Below are positions 25,848-36,456 of a stretch of DNA of 64,000 nucleotides, piece after piece. Source of the stretch: an uncultured Clostridia bacterium (GTDB lineage: Bacteria > Bacillota > Clostridia > Christensenellales > CAG-314); contig CANQYT010000007.1 of the NCBI GenBank assembly GCA_947628135.1, forward strand, positions 1-64,000, read 5' to 3'. A program made the position numbers and the translations under genes. Below the pieces are notes generated by a model. That model was not told where the DNA came from, searched no databases, and worked only from the letters and a program-made list of their open reading frames with translations. Each line of letters opens with the position of its first letter. Position 1 is the first letter of the stretch.

Positions 25848-26177
25848 TCAAAAACCGAGATATTCCACTCCCACCAAAAGAATTTCGTTTATTTTGGGAT
25901 TGGCAATTTTGTATTTGAGTATCTTTCCCTGCCGCTCGCTCGTCACCACGTCGAGGTCTTTCAGCAGGCGCAATTGGTGGGAAACGGTGGTCTGATTCAT
26001 TCCGAGTACCGTCGCCAGATCCGTCACGCACAGCGGAGAGATGGTCAGCGCGGAAAGCAGTTTCACTCTCGACGGGTCGGAAAGCAGGGCGAAGAAACGC
26101 GCCATACGCTTGACGCTTACGTCGTCCGGCAAATAGCAATTCAGATCCTCCACGACTTTGGAGGTGGCTACCAACAT
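25848..26177 (-). CDS. ArsR/SmtB-family transcriptional regulator
   Basis: A 109-residue winged-helix repressor. The segment RMARFFALLSDPSRVKLLSAL, then VTDLATVLGMNQTTVSHQLR and LLKDLDVVTSERQGKILKYKI, is the classic ArsR fold. Metal-sensing cysteines are incomplete: one Cys in PLCVTDL where arsenic and cadmium sensors have CxC, plus one near the N-terminus (LNCYL). The ligand may therefore not be a metal. It diverges from the small membrane protein at 26318, whose promoter overlaps two TTGGCGCA repeats that could be operator sites. Ribosome site GGAGAG. Confidence 0.83.
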   Translation of the reverse strand: MLVATSKVVEDLNCYLPDDVSVKRMARFFALLSDPSRVKLLSALTISPLCVTDLATVLGMNQTTVSHQLRLLKDLDVVTSERQGKILKYKIANPKINEILLVGVEYLGF

Positions 26178-26252
26178 ATCTCTCTCCTTTTGGGCTGTAA
26201 AAAAAACGGCGGCTTGTACCTATTTTTCAAAAAAAATTGTAGTACGGACACA

Positions 26253-26281
26253 TTGGCGCACTTTGGCGCATATTGTATAAA
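26253..26281 (+). promoter_or_regulatory. Promoter of the small membrane protein, with direct repeats
   Basis: -35 TTGGCG (26253-26258), a 17-bp spacer and -10 TATAAA (26276-26281). TTGGCGCA occurs twice (26253-26260 and 26263-26270), one helical turn apart and covering the -35 and spacer. That placement suits repression by the divergent ArsR protein. Confidence 0.5.
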
Positions 26282-26317
26282 AAAAACTAAGTTTGACTGA
26301 ACAAAGGGGATTTTTCT

Positions 26318-26524
26318 ATGAACATCACCACAAGTTTGCTGTATCTGCTGTTGCTGTACGCCGTGTTGGACAAGGACGGCAAACTCTCCCTCACTACGGG
26401 GCTAGTCATCGCGTTTGTGATACTGTTGCTCAATTGCTATTTCAACAATCGCTGCTGCAACAATTCCTCCAACAACGCGGTAAATTCCTCCAACGGAGTG
26501 TTCGGCTCTCTCAACGGTTTCTGA
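26318..26524 (+). CDS. Small membrane protein of unknown function
   Basis: A 68-residue protein. It begins with a hydrophobic helix (TSLLYLLLLYAVL), then the short polar loop DKDGKLSLTT, a second helix (GLVIAFVILLL) and a tail NCYFNNRCCNNSSNNAVNSS rich in asparagine, serine and cysteine. AAAGGGG before the ATG supports translation. It diverges from the ArsR gene. I do not recognise the family. The three cysteines next to the second helix could bind metal or form disulfides, but this is speculative. Confidence 0.6.
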   Translation: MNITTSLLYLLLLYAVLDKDGKLSLTTGLVIAFVILLLNCYFNNRCCNNSSNNAVNSSNGVFGSLNGF

Positions 26525-26610
26525 GCCGCCTTTCCGTCGTAGTCAAAGAACCCCGCCTTTTCGGCGAGGTACTTTGTCGTTGCAACGTTTTTTCGGCATT
26601 ATATTGCTGT

Positions 26611-27708
26611 TTACTTTCGGGTGCAGACGCCCTGTTTTATTTCGAAAAAGGCGCAATCCTCTCCCGCAAGTTCGCTCGGCACTTCCGTCGCGGAGGTAAG
26701 CAGTATCTGCAAGCCGCCGCCGAAGTGCAGCAGTCGGCGCTGACGTTCGGCGTCTAATTCCGAAAGGACGTCGTCCAATATCAGCACGGGATATTCACCG
26801 ACGATTTCTTTGAAAATTTCCAGTTCCGCAAGTTTCAGCGACAGCGCGGTGGTGCGCAACTGCCCTTGACTGCCGAACGTGCGCACGTCAACGTCGTTTA
26901 GTTTCAGCGCAACGTCGTCCCGCTGACAGCCGATAGACGTGTAATGCAGGGCGAAGTCCTTTTCCAGAGAGTTTTCCAACGCCTCGCGGTAGCGCGCGGA
27001 AATTTCCGCAACGGTTTCTCCCTCTATGCCCGTAACGTAGTTGAGTTCCAGCAATTCGTTTTCCGCAAGCGCGGCGTGAGAGTCTTTCGCGATCGGTTTG
27101 AGACGGTTGCAGAAAGCGCGGCGTTTGGCTATTATTTTTGCGCCCTCCTCGGCAATCTGTCCGTCCCAGGCAAACGCCGTTTCGCGCGCGTCGTCGAGGC
27201 TTTTCGCCTGTTTGAGCATATTGTTGCGTTGCGCGAGCGCCTTGTTGAATCGGCTGAGGCTGTAAAAATAGTTTTTGTCCGTCTGACACAGATCCACGTC
27301 GAGGAAACGTCTGCGTTCCGCCGGCGATTGGCTGATTATCCGTATTTCGTCGGGAGAAAAATAAACGCAGTTGAGGTAACCCATAAGTTCGCCCATTTTA
27401 GCTATGGGGACTCTGTTTACGGCGATCTGTTTTTTCGAACCGCCCGCAAGCGTAACGGCTATCTCCCCCTCTCCGAAGCGGCAGCTGTATCTCACGCGCA
27501 CAAACGCCCTGTCTTTGCCGCGGCATATCAGTTCGCGGTCCTTGTCGGTGCGCGGACTTTTGCCGATACAGCACAGGTAGACGCTCTCCACAAGGTTGGT
27601 CTTGCCCTGTGCGTTGTCGCCGCAGAATATATTAAGTTTGTCTCCGAGCAGTACTTTTTGCCGCGCGAGATTGCGCCAATTGCTGACGGATATTTCCGTA
27701 ACTCTCAT
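26611..27708 (-). CDS. recF: DNA replication and repair protein RecF
   Basis: Helps load RecA onto gapped DNA at stalled replication forks. The SMC-like ATPase has Walker A GDNAQGKTNLVESVYL near residue 30, the RecF motif VYFSPDEIRIISQSPAERRRFLD near residues 110-132, signature FGSQGQLRTTALSLKLAE near residue 280 and Walker B VLILDDVLSELDAERQRRL near residue 310. Length 365 is normal. The start ATG 27708 (MRVTEISVSNWRNL) matches the family; the in-frame upstream extension does not. There is no ribosome site, and a -10 box ends 9 nt before the ATG. Unusually, it is divergent from gyrB and not joined to dnaN. Confidence 0.93.
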   Translation of the reverse strand: MRVTEISVSNWRNLARQKVLLGDKLNIFCGDNAQGKTNLVESVYLCCIGKSPRTDKDRELICRGKDRAFVRVRYSCRFGEGEIAVTLAGGSKKQIAVNRVPIAKMGELMGYLNCVYFSPDEIRIISQSPAERRRFLDVDLCQTDKNYFYSLSRFNKALAQRNNMLKQAKSLDDARETAFAWDGQIAEEGAKIIAKRRAFCNRLKPIAKDSHAALAENELLELNYVTGIEGETVAEISARYREALENSLEKDFALHYTSIGCQRDDVALKLNDVDVRTFGSQGQLRTTALSLKLAELEIFKEIVGEYPVLILDDVLSELDAERQRRLLHFGGGLQILLTSATEVPSELAGEDCAFFEIKQGVCTRK

Positions 27709-27717
27709 TCTTTTACT

Positions 27718-27746
27718 ATTGTAGCATAGTTTTTTGCATTTTACAA
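27718..27746 (-). promoter_or_regulatory. Promoter placed for a near-leaderless recF mRNA
   Basis: On the minus strand: -35 TTGTAA (27746-27741), a 17-bp spacer and -10 TACAAT (27723-27718). Nine nucleotides separate the -10 from the ATG, so the leader would be about 2 nt. No ribosome site is present. Confidence 0.55.
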
Positions 27747-27904
27747 CAGACTTGCGGCGTTTTGACGGCAAAACGCACGCTCCCCCACGCGAATAGGGTA
27801 TTTTGCCGAAATAGGGCGCATTGAGGGCTTCACAACGCAAATTGCGAAAAATCACTCCTTTATTTTGCGTGTAAACTGTGTACAAAGTCTTTTATTTATG
27901 TTAA

Positions 27905-29845
<1,941 letters not shown>

Positions 29846-29855
29846 GGAGAGGGCT

Positions 29856-32366
29856 ATGGCTAACAAAAACGACATTCAGAATTTCGATTACGTAAACGCT
29901 CTTGACAAAACAACCGTCAAGATAGTCAAGATGGAAGAGGAAATGAAGAAATCCTTCATCGCTTATGCGATGGCGGTCAACGTTTCCCGCGCCATTCCCG
30001 ATGTACGCGACGGTTTGAAGCCCGTACACAGACGTATTCTGTACGCAATGGGCGAACTCAACCTGTTCAGCGACAAACCCACTCGTAAGTCGGCGCGTAT
30101 CGTCGGCGACGTTTTGGGTAAGTACCACCCTCACGGCGACAGCGCCGTTTACGAGGCGTTGGTGCGGCTTGCGCAGGATTTTTCCATTCGCTGCCCGTTG
30201 GTGGACGGACAGGGCAATTTCGGCAGTGTGGACGGCGATCCGCCGGCTGCACAGCGTTACACCGAGGCGAAGCTGAGCAAAATCGCGTCGGAAATGCTGC
30301 GGGACATAGACAAAAACACCGTAGATTTCTATCCCAACTTCGACAACACCTTGATGCAGCCCACCGTGCTGCCCAGCAGATTTCCCAATCTGTTGGTAAA
30401 CGGCGCTGACGGCATAGCCGTCGGTATGGCGACCAACATTCCGCCTCACAATCTCGGCGAAGTCATCAACGGCGCTATCGCGGTACTTAACAATCCCGAC
30501 GTGACCGTTGATGAACTGATGAAAATCATTCCCGCTCCCGATTTCCCCACAGGCGGCATAATTATGGGTCGCGCAGGTATCCGCGCCGCCTACAAGACGG
30601 GCAAAGGCACTATCCTCGTGCGCGCCAAGACGGAAATAGAGGAACACAACGGCAGACAGCGCATAATCGTCACGGAAATACCCTATCAGGTAAACAAAGC
30701 CAAACTTGTGGAGACCATCGCCGGTATGGTGAAGGACAAACGTTTGGAGGGCATCGCCGACATTCGCGAGGAAAGCGACCGCCACGGAATGCGCATCGTG
30801 TTCGACCTCAAACGGGACGCCAACGCGCAGGTGGTGCAGAATATGCTGTTCAAACACACTCAATTGCAGGTGTCCGACGGTATAATTATGCTTGCGCTTG
30901 CCGACGGCGAACCCAAGATACTCAACCTCAAAGAGATACTCACCTACTACATCGCGCACCAACGTCAGGTGGTGACCCGCCGCACGCAGTTCGATCTGGA
31001 AAAGGCGGAAGACCGTCATCACATAATTCTCGGCTTGGTGATTGCGCTGGACAACATCGACCGCGTGATACAAATTATCAAGGAAAGTCGCGACCGTCAG
31101 ATCGCGGCGCAGCAGTTGATGGCGGAATTTGCTCTGTCCGAACGTCAGACGAACGCCATTCTCGAAATGCGCCTCAGCCGACTTACTCAGTTGGAAGTGG
31201 AAAGTCTGAGGGAGGAACTTGCCGAGTTGGAACGTCTGATAGCCGACCTCAAAGATATCCTCGCAAAGCCTGCGCGCGTGTCGCAGATAATAGAAAACGA
31301 ACTTGTGGAAATACGCGAAAAGTACGGCGATCCGCGCAAAACGGAGATATGCACCGACTATTCGGAGATAGACATAGGCGACCTCATCGAAAAAGAGGAC
31401 GTGGTGATCTCTATGACCCACCTCGGCTACGTCAAGCGTTTGCCCGTGTCGGAGTACCGCACGCAAAGGCGCGGCGGCAAGGGCGTAACGGCGCACAAAC
31501 CGCGTGAAGAGGACTTCGTCGAAAAGATGTTCATCAGCAACACTCACGACGACTTGCTGTTCTTCACCAACAAGGGCAAGGTGTACTGCATCAAGGGTTA
31601 CGAAGTACCGGAGGCGGAACGCACTGCGCGCGGCAGGGCGATAGTCAACATTTTGCAGTTGGACCAAGACGAAAAAGTCACCGCTGTCATTCCCCGCAAG
31701 GAGGACAGCCGCGGAAATCTGATTATGGCAACCAAGCGCGGTCTCATCAAGAAAACCAATCTCGAAGAATTCGAGTCCATTCGCCGAACGGGCAAGATAG
31801 CCATCTTGCTGTTGGAGGGAGACGAACTTATCGGCGTGGATATGACCACGGGCTACGACGAAGTGCTTATGGCAAGCCACGAGGGCAAGTGCATACGTTT
31901 CGCCGAAGAGGACGTGCGCGCAATGGGCAGAGAGGCTCAGGGCGTACGCTCCATCGACCTCGAAGAGGGCGACTACGTGGTGGATATGGCTATCGCGCGC
32001 AACGGCGTCGAAGTGCTCACCATCTCGGAAAACGGCTTCGGCAAACGCAGCGAACTTACCGACTACCGTCTGCAATCGCGCTACGGTAAGGGTATCAAAG
32101 CGGGCGTATTCAACGAAAAGACGGGCAAACTCGTCAACCTCAAACTTATCGATCCCAACAACGACGTAATGCTTATCGCCGACAACGGCATAGTAATTCG
32201 TATCCGCGCCAAAGATATCTCCAAGATAGGCAGAGACACTATGGGCGTGCGCGTGATGAAGTTCAAGGGCGACGCTCACGTTGTGTGCGTATCCGAAAGC
32301 CCCATTTCGGAGGACGTTGACGGCGAAGGATTGGAAGACGGTTCGGACGGCGGCACAGAGGAATAA
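29856..32366 (+). CDS. gyrA: DNA gyrase subunit A
   Basis: DNA-cutting subunit of gyrase. The catalytic tyrosine is Tyr135 in [11 protein letters not shown]. In the quinolone-resistance region [17 protein letters not shown], the positions matching E. coli Ser83 and Asp87 are Ser96 and Glu100, the common susceptible Gram-positive state. The C-terminal beta-pinwheel includes the GyrA box RRGGKGV near residue 533, needed for negative supercoiling. At 836 residues with an acidic tail it is complete. AAGGAGAG precedes the ATG. argS follows after 6 nt. Confidence 0.97.
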   Translation: MANKNDIQNFDYVNALDKTTVKIVKMEEEMKKSFIAYAMAVNVSRAIPDVRDGLKPVHRRILYAMGELNLFSDKPTRKSARIVGDVLGKYHPHGDSAVYEALVRLAQDFSIRCPLVDGQGNFGSVDGDPPAAQRYTEAKLSKIASEMLRDIDKNTVDFYPNFDNTLMQPTVLPSRFPNLLVNGADGIAVGMATNIPPHNLGEVINGAIAVLNNPDVTVDELMKIIPAPDFPTGGIIMGRAGIRAAYKTGKGTILVRAKTEIEEHNGRQRIIVTEIPYQVNKAKLVETIAGMVKDKRLEGIADIREESDRHGMRIVFDLKRDANAQVVQNMLFKHTQLQVSDGIIMLALADGEPKILNLKEILTYYIAHQRQVVTRRTQFDLEKAEDRHHIILGLVIALDNIDRVIQIIKESRDRQIAAQQLMAEFALSERQTNAILEMRLSRLTQLEVESLREELAELERLIADLKDILAKPARVSQIIENELVEIREKYGDPRKTEICTDYSEIDIGDLIEKEDVVISMTHLGYVKRLPVSEYRTQRRGGKGVTAHKPREEDFVEKMFISNTHDDLLFFTNKGKVYCIKGYEVPEAERTARGRAIVNILQLDQDEKVTAVIPRKEDSRGNLIMATKRGLIKKTNLEEFESIRRTGKIAILLLEGDELIGVDMTTGYDEVLMASHEGKCIRFAEEDVRAMGREAQGVRSIDLEEGDYVVDMAIARNGVEVLTISENGFGKRSELTDYRLQSRYGKGIKAGVFNEKTGKLVNLKLIDPNNDVMLIADNGIVIRIRAKDISKIGRDTMGVRVMKFKGDAHVVCVSESPISEDVDGEGLEDGSDGGTEE

Positions 32367-32372
32367 CAGGCA

Positions 32373-34067
32373 ATGCTTAACTACAAAAAACTCATTGCAG
32401 ACAAGATCGACGCTCCGTTGGACAAAACGGAGCTCGAATCCCTTGTTTCGCCCGCTGCCGACGATTCGTTCGGCGACTTTGCCTTTCCCTGTTTCAAGTT
32501 GGCGCGAGTAATGCGCCAATCTCCCGTGCAGATAGCGGAGAAGTTGGCTGCGGCGGTGCAAACGGACGAACACATCGTAAAGGTGCAGGCAGTCAACGGT
32601 TATCTGAACTTTTTCGTCAACCGCGCGGAATATGTCTCCGACGTGGTAAACGACGTGCTTTCGGCAAACGGTTTGTACGGAAACAGCGATATGGGGGTGG
32701 GAAAAACCGTATGTATTGATTACAGTTCGGTAAATATCTGCAAATCTTTCCACATAGGGCATCTCTCCACTACCGCAATAGGCAGCGCGCTCTACAAGAT
32801 ATACGCCGCTCTCGGCTACAAAGTGGTGGGTATCAATCACCTCGGCGACTACGGCACGCAGTTCGGCAAAATGATCGTGGCGTTCAAATTGTGGGGAGAT
32901 AGGGCAAAGGCGGAAAGCGATGGCGTAAAAGAGTTGCAAAGTTTGTACGTCAGGTTTCACAAGGAAGAACCCGATCACCCCGAACTTACCGAACAGGCGC
33001 GCGAGTGGTTTGCCCGTATAGAAAAGGGCGACGCGGAAGCGCTCGAATTGTTTGAATTTTTCAAAAAAATCACGCTCGACGAAGTAAAAACCGTCTACGA
33101 CCGCCTAAACGTCAAGTTTGACAGTTGGAACGGCGAAAGTTTCTTCAACGACAAGATGGACAAGCCGTTGCAACTGCTTCGCGACAAGGGACTCATCACC
33201 GAGAGTCAGGGCGCGCAAGTCGTCGAACTCGAAGATTACGGTATGCCGCCGTGCTTGCTTGTCAAGTCGGACGGCAGCAGCCTCTACGCCACCCGCGACA
33301 TTGCCGCCGCCGTGTGGCGCAAGCAGGAGTATGACTTCGACAAATGTTTGTACGTAGTGGCGTATCAGCAGAATCTGCATTTCAAACAGTTTTTCAAAGT
33401 GCTGGAACTTGCGGGTTTCGAATGGGCAAAGGATCTCGTACACGTGGCGTTCGGTATGGTAAGTCTCGAAGACGGCGCAATGTCCACGCGCAAAGGCAAC
33501 GTGGTGCTTTTGAAAGATGTATTAGACAAAGCCGTTTCCAAGGCGAGGGACATCATCGCCGACAAAAATCCCGACCTCGACGGCAGGGACAAAGTCGCCG
33601 AACAGGTGGGAGTGGGCGCGGTGCTGTTTTCCGCTCTTGAAAACAGCCGTATCAAGGATATAGTGTTCAGTTACGACCGCGTACTCAATTTCGACGGAGA
33701 AACCGCCCCCTATTTGCAGTACACGTGCGCGCGGTGCAATTCCATTTTGGAAAAGGCAGGCGCGGGCGCATACGAGGCGGAGGCGGACGCGAGCGCGGTG
33801 GACAACCCCGAAACTTTGCGGCTCGTAAAACTTATAGGCAGTTTCCCGCAAGCGGTAAAGGACGCCGCCGCGAAGTACGAACCGAGCGTAATTTCGGCGC
33901 TTCTCATAGATATCGCGCAGGCTTTCAACCGTTTTTACATCGAACACCGCGTAATTTCCGACAACGCCGCCGAACAGTCGGCACGGCTGCGCGTGGTGCG
34001 CGCTACCGCGTCCGTATTGAAGCGCGGACTTGCGCTGCTCGGCATCGATGCCCCGGAAAAGATGTAA
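32373..34067 (+). CDS. argS: Arginyl-tRNA synthetase
   Basis: Charges tRNA-Arg. The N-terminal Add-1 domain is followed by the class I HIGH motif in SFHIGHLSTTAIG near residue 126, then NHLGDYGTQFGKM near residue 155. GAMSTRKGNVVLLKDVL near residue 370 occupies the KMSKS position, and the C-terminal anticodon-binding domain (DALR type) ends the protein. Length 564 is normal. It is the third gene in the gyrB-gyrA-argS run, an uncommon association suggesting co-transcription. Confidence 0.95.
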   Translation: MLNYKKLIADKIDAPLDKTELESLVSPAADDSFGDFAFPCFKLARVMRQSPVQIAEKLAAAVQTDEHIVKVQAVNGYLNFFVNRAEYVSDVVNDVLSANGLYGNSDMGVGKTVCIDYSSVNICKSFHIGHLSTTAIGSALYKIYAALGYKVVGINHLGDYGTQFGKMIVAFKLWGDRAKAESDGVKELQSLYVRFHKEEPDHPELTEQAREWFARIEKGDAEALELFEFFKKITLDEVKTVYDRLNVKFDSWNGESFFNDKMDKPLQLLRDKGLITESQGAQVVELEDYGMPPCLLVKSDGSSLYATRDIAAAVWRKQEYDFDKCLYVVAYQQNLHFKQFFKVLELAGFEWAKDLVHVAFGMVSLEDGAMSTRKGNVVLLKDVLDKAVSKARDIIADKNPDLDGRDKVAEQVGVGAVLFSALENSRIKDIVFSYDRVLNFDGETAPYLQYTCARCNSILEKAGAGAYEAEADASAVDNPETLRLVKLIGSFPQAVKDAAAKYEPSVISALLIDIAQAFNRFYIEHRVISDNAAEQSARLRVVRATASVLKRGLALLGIDAPEKM

Positions 34068-34213
34068 TTACATCGACTAAACGGTCGTAACAAACGTTAG
34101 GCTCGTTACCTTCGGTGTTTTCAGTGATTTCCGACTAATGGCGGTAAAACACTTTTTGATATAGTACGAGCAAACCGCAAGCAATGCGGAAACAAGCGAA
34201 AAATTAAATGTTG

Positions 34214-34250
34214 CGGGCGGGCATTGTATACCAATGCGCGCCCGTTAAAT
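34214..34250 (+). terminator. Probable terminator of the gyr-argS operon
   Basis: A 13-bp stem CGGGCGGGCATTG / CAATGCGCGCCCG with one mismatch and a 5-nt loop, followed by TTAAATTT. It lies about 150 nt after the argS stop. Confidence 0.5.
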
Positions 34251-34292
34251 TTACGAAACAGTGACATTTTTTGCCGTTACGGCGTTTGTTTT

Positions 34293-35945
34293 TTATTCGT
34301 TTACTATCAATGTGGACAATGATTTACGTTGACTTGTCGTCGGCGGTTTCAGTTTGCCGTTGTTCAGCAGCGTTTTTATACAATGCAGCAGAAACAAACC
34401 GTCGGATTGGAAGATGAACTGCAATTCATATGCTTGTACCTTTTTTAAGTGAGGCGGTACGGAGGACATTACGGCTTTTTCATAAGGTTCTTTCAACGCT
34501 TGCAATTCCTTGCGACAGTCGTTTCTTATTCTATCCCCGATCGCTAACAGACGGTCGCGGATTTCGTTGTTTGACAAAATTACGATTTGCCAAGACTTTC
34601 TGAAATCGGTATCTTGTCCGTAGGTTTTTATGTAGCCGTTCTGGCATAGCCAAGCGCAGTCGTCTTTGGACAAGTTGCTTTCTTTCTCTTCAAAAAGCGA
34701 CAGCACCCGCCTTGCGTTATGCGCGTATAAAACGACGTTCGTATCCCGATCGGACCATTTGCTATTTATCTGCCACAGAATATGTTTGCCGTTGCCGTAC
34801 CACATCGGACCGCTCCATTTTGCCATATCGGCATAGTTTTCCGATAGCGGTGTGCCGTCGGGGATCACTTCCGCCTGAATGATATTGTACGCGCCGTCCG
34901 GACGAAAAGTTGCCACCTCGTCGAAAGAAACGTCTTTACTAAGCGATTTTTCTCCCGAACGTGCGGCAATATAAGGAATAAGCGTCCACAAAACAAAATT
35001 TATGTCTTTTTCGGGAGATACTTTGAAATCGGCAACGCCCTCCGACTGTTCACAGACGATACTGTCGTCATCGAGCAGTTTACAGGAAAGGAGTTCGTCG
35101 TATAACTTGTTGGCGAATAGTTCCGCCGCGCGGTCATATATTTCGTCTTGCAAAGCGAGTAACTGTTCTGTCGGTTCGCTTATAAGAAAATTTACGATGT
35201 ATTTGTTCCCTTGTGCCGACAACAATCCGTATTCTTCCAATATTTCCGCTTCATTTCCCACAAATACGGGTGAAACGCCCAAGTCGCTCGCGATTTCGTT
35301 CACTGTCTTTGCTTTGTTGCGTACACAGTAGCAAATATTTTGAGCCAACAACGATTTCAAGGTATCTTTCGGCGATTTTTTTGCCACCGTACCGTCTATC
35401 CATATGGAGCGGAATTGTATCGGGTCAAATTTCAGTTGGCTTGTTTCTCTCTTTTTTTCAATACCTCTCTTTAATTCTTTTTTTGCTTCGAATAAATGCC
35501 ATTTTACCGTACCGACAGGAATACCGAGTTGCTTTGCGATGTCCGTTTGCTTGCGGTTTTCAAAATAATAAGCGACAACGATCTTGCGCTGCATTTCGGA
35601 CAGGTAAGCGATTTCCTTTTGTAAGCGCGCCACAGTGTCGTTGTCATCGCTGTATAGATGAAAATTCGTATCGGCAAGACTTTCGGCAACTTCTTCAAGC
35701 GGTATTCCGATAGTACTCTCGGCAATGTCGCGGTAGTAGTTGCTTAACGCGTTGTGCGCAACCGTCCATACGAATTTGTCTACGTCTTGTATATCGTCTT
35801 TGATCAACAGCGCGCGATAAACTTTTATCGCAATATTCTGCGACAGATCTTCCGCGTCCTGTATGTTTCTGCACCTTTTCAGAGCAAATCCGAAAATCGG
35901 TTTGATATATTTGCTTATAATTTTGTTCGCGTCAATATCGTTCAC
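34293..35945 (-). CDS. ECF-type sigma factor with a long C-terminal extension
   Basis: Residues 1-70 match sigma region 2 (DAEDLSQNIAIKVYRALL, then DKFVWTVAHNALSNYYRD). Residues 105-165 match region 4 (LSEMQRKIVVAYYFENRKQT, IAKQLGIPVGTVKWHLFEAKKELKR). A further 380 or so residues follow. The first part, INEIASDLGVSPVFVGNEAEI with an EEYGLL turn, resembles a winged helix; the remainder has no motif I recognise. Typical ECF factors are about 180 residues and are held by a separate anti-sigma factor, and none is adjacent here. The extension may therefore be the built-in regulator. The start is GTG 35945, supported by GAGGTG upstream. Confidence 0.8.
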   Translation of the reverse strand: MNDIDANKIISKYIKPIFGFALKRCRNIQDAEDLSQNIAIKVYRALLIKDDIQDVDKFVWTVAHNALSNYYRDIAESTIGIPLEEVAESLADTNFHLYSDDNDTVARLQKEIAYLSEMQRKIVVAYYFENRKQTDIAKQLGIPVGTVKWHLFEAKKELKRGIEKKRETSQLKFDPIQFRSIWIDGTVAKKSPKDTLKSLLAQNICYCVRNKAKTVNEIASDLGVSPVFVGNEAEILEEYGLLSAQGNKYIVNFLISEPTEQLLALQDEIYDRAAELFANKLYDELLSCKLLDDDSIVCEQSEGVADFKVSPEKDINFVLWTLIPYIAARSGEKSLSKDVSFDEVATFRPDGAYNIIQAEVIPDGTPLSENYADMAKWSGPMWYGNGKHILWQINSKWSDRDTNVVLYAHNARRVLSLFEEKESNLSKDDCAWLCQNGYIKTYGQDTDFRKSWQIVILSNNEIRDRLLAIGDRIRNDCRKELQALKEPYEKAVMSSVPPHLKKVQAYELQFIFQSDGLFLLHCIKTLLNNGKLKPPTTSQRKSLSTLIVNE

Positions 35946-36151
35946 ATCAGCACCTCATTGAAGTTTCCATATATATAGACACCGCTCGTTTCAAAAGGTT
36001 GGAAATTTCTGTTTTTAGTCGAACGTTTCAACTTTTAGGTCAAAGCGATGGTCAATTCGGATAGTGTACATCTTTTCCAATCAAGAGAATATTATAGCAC
36101 AATAAAGGTCAATTGTTTTCGATGGTAAAGCGTTCTCCGACGATTTTTATT

Positions 36152-36281
36152 TTTACGAGAAATGCGCTATAACGAAACGAAGAACGGGAAAATACGAAAT
36201 CAGAGTGAATAATGATAAATAAAAAGCAAATTTGAACAAAATAAAATCTCAACCGAACATACAATCGATTCGGTTGAGATT
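36152..36281. repeat. Dispersed ~130-bp repeat ending in a hairpin, copy A
   Basis: Aligns along its length with 38821-38951. Shared blocks include TTTACGAG, AATG-GCTA-AACG, AAATACG, ATGATAAA, AAGCAAATTTG and TCTCAACCGAAC. It ends in a perfect 13-bp hairpin AATCTCAACCGAA (36245-36257) / TTCGGTTGAGATT (36269-36281). It lies in the gap 35946-36417, which has no gene. Confidence 0.6.
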
Positions 36282-36417
36282 ACGAAAAGTCGGGTAACTG
36301 CCGAGCGGACCGTTTGTTGGAATCAGTCCGTGCTTGTCGGTTGCCACGGCAATTGTGCGGGTTTGCGCTGTCGGGAATGGAAGCGCTTTCCGACAACGTA
36401 ATAATTGTAAAAATTTC

Positions 36418-36453
36418 CACCCCATATTGCATTTTTTGCAATATAGGGTGTTT
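36418..36453 (-). terminator. Terminator of the amidase-like gene
   Basis: A 14-bp stem CACCCCATATTGCA (36418-36431) / TGCAATATAGGGTG (36437-36450) with one mismatch. It starts within 10 nt of the amidase stop on the minus strand. Confidence 0.7.
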
Positions 36454-36456
36454 TTT

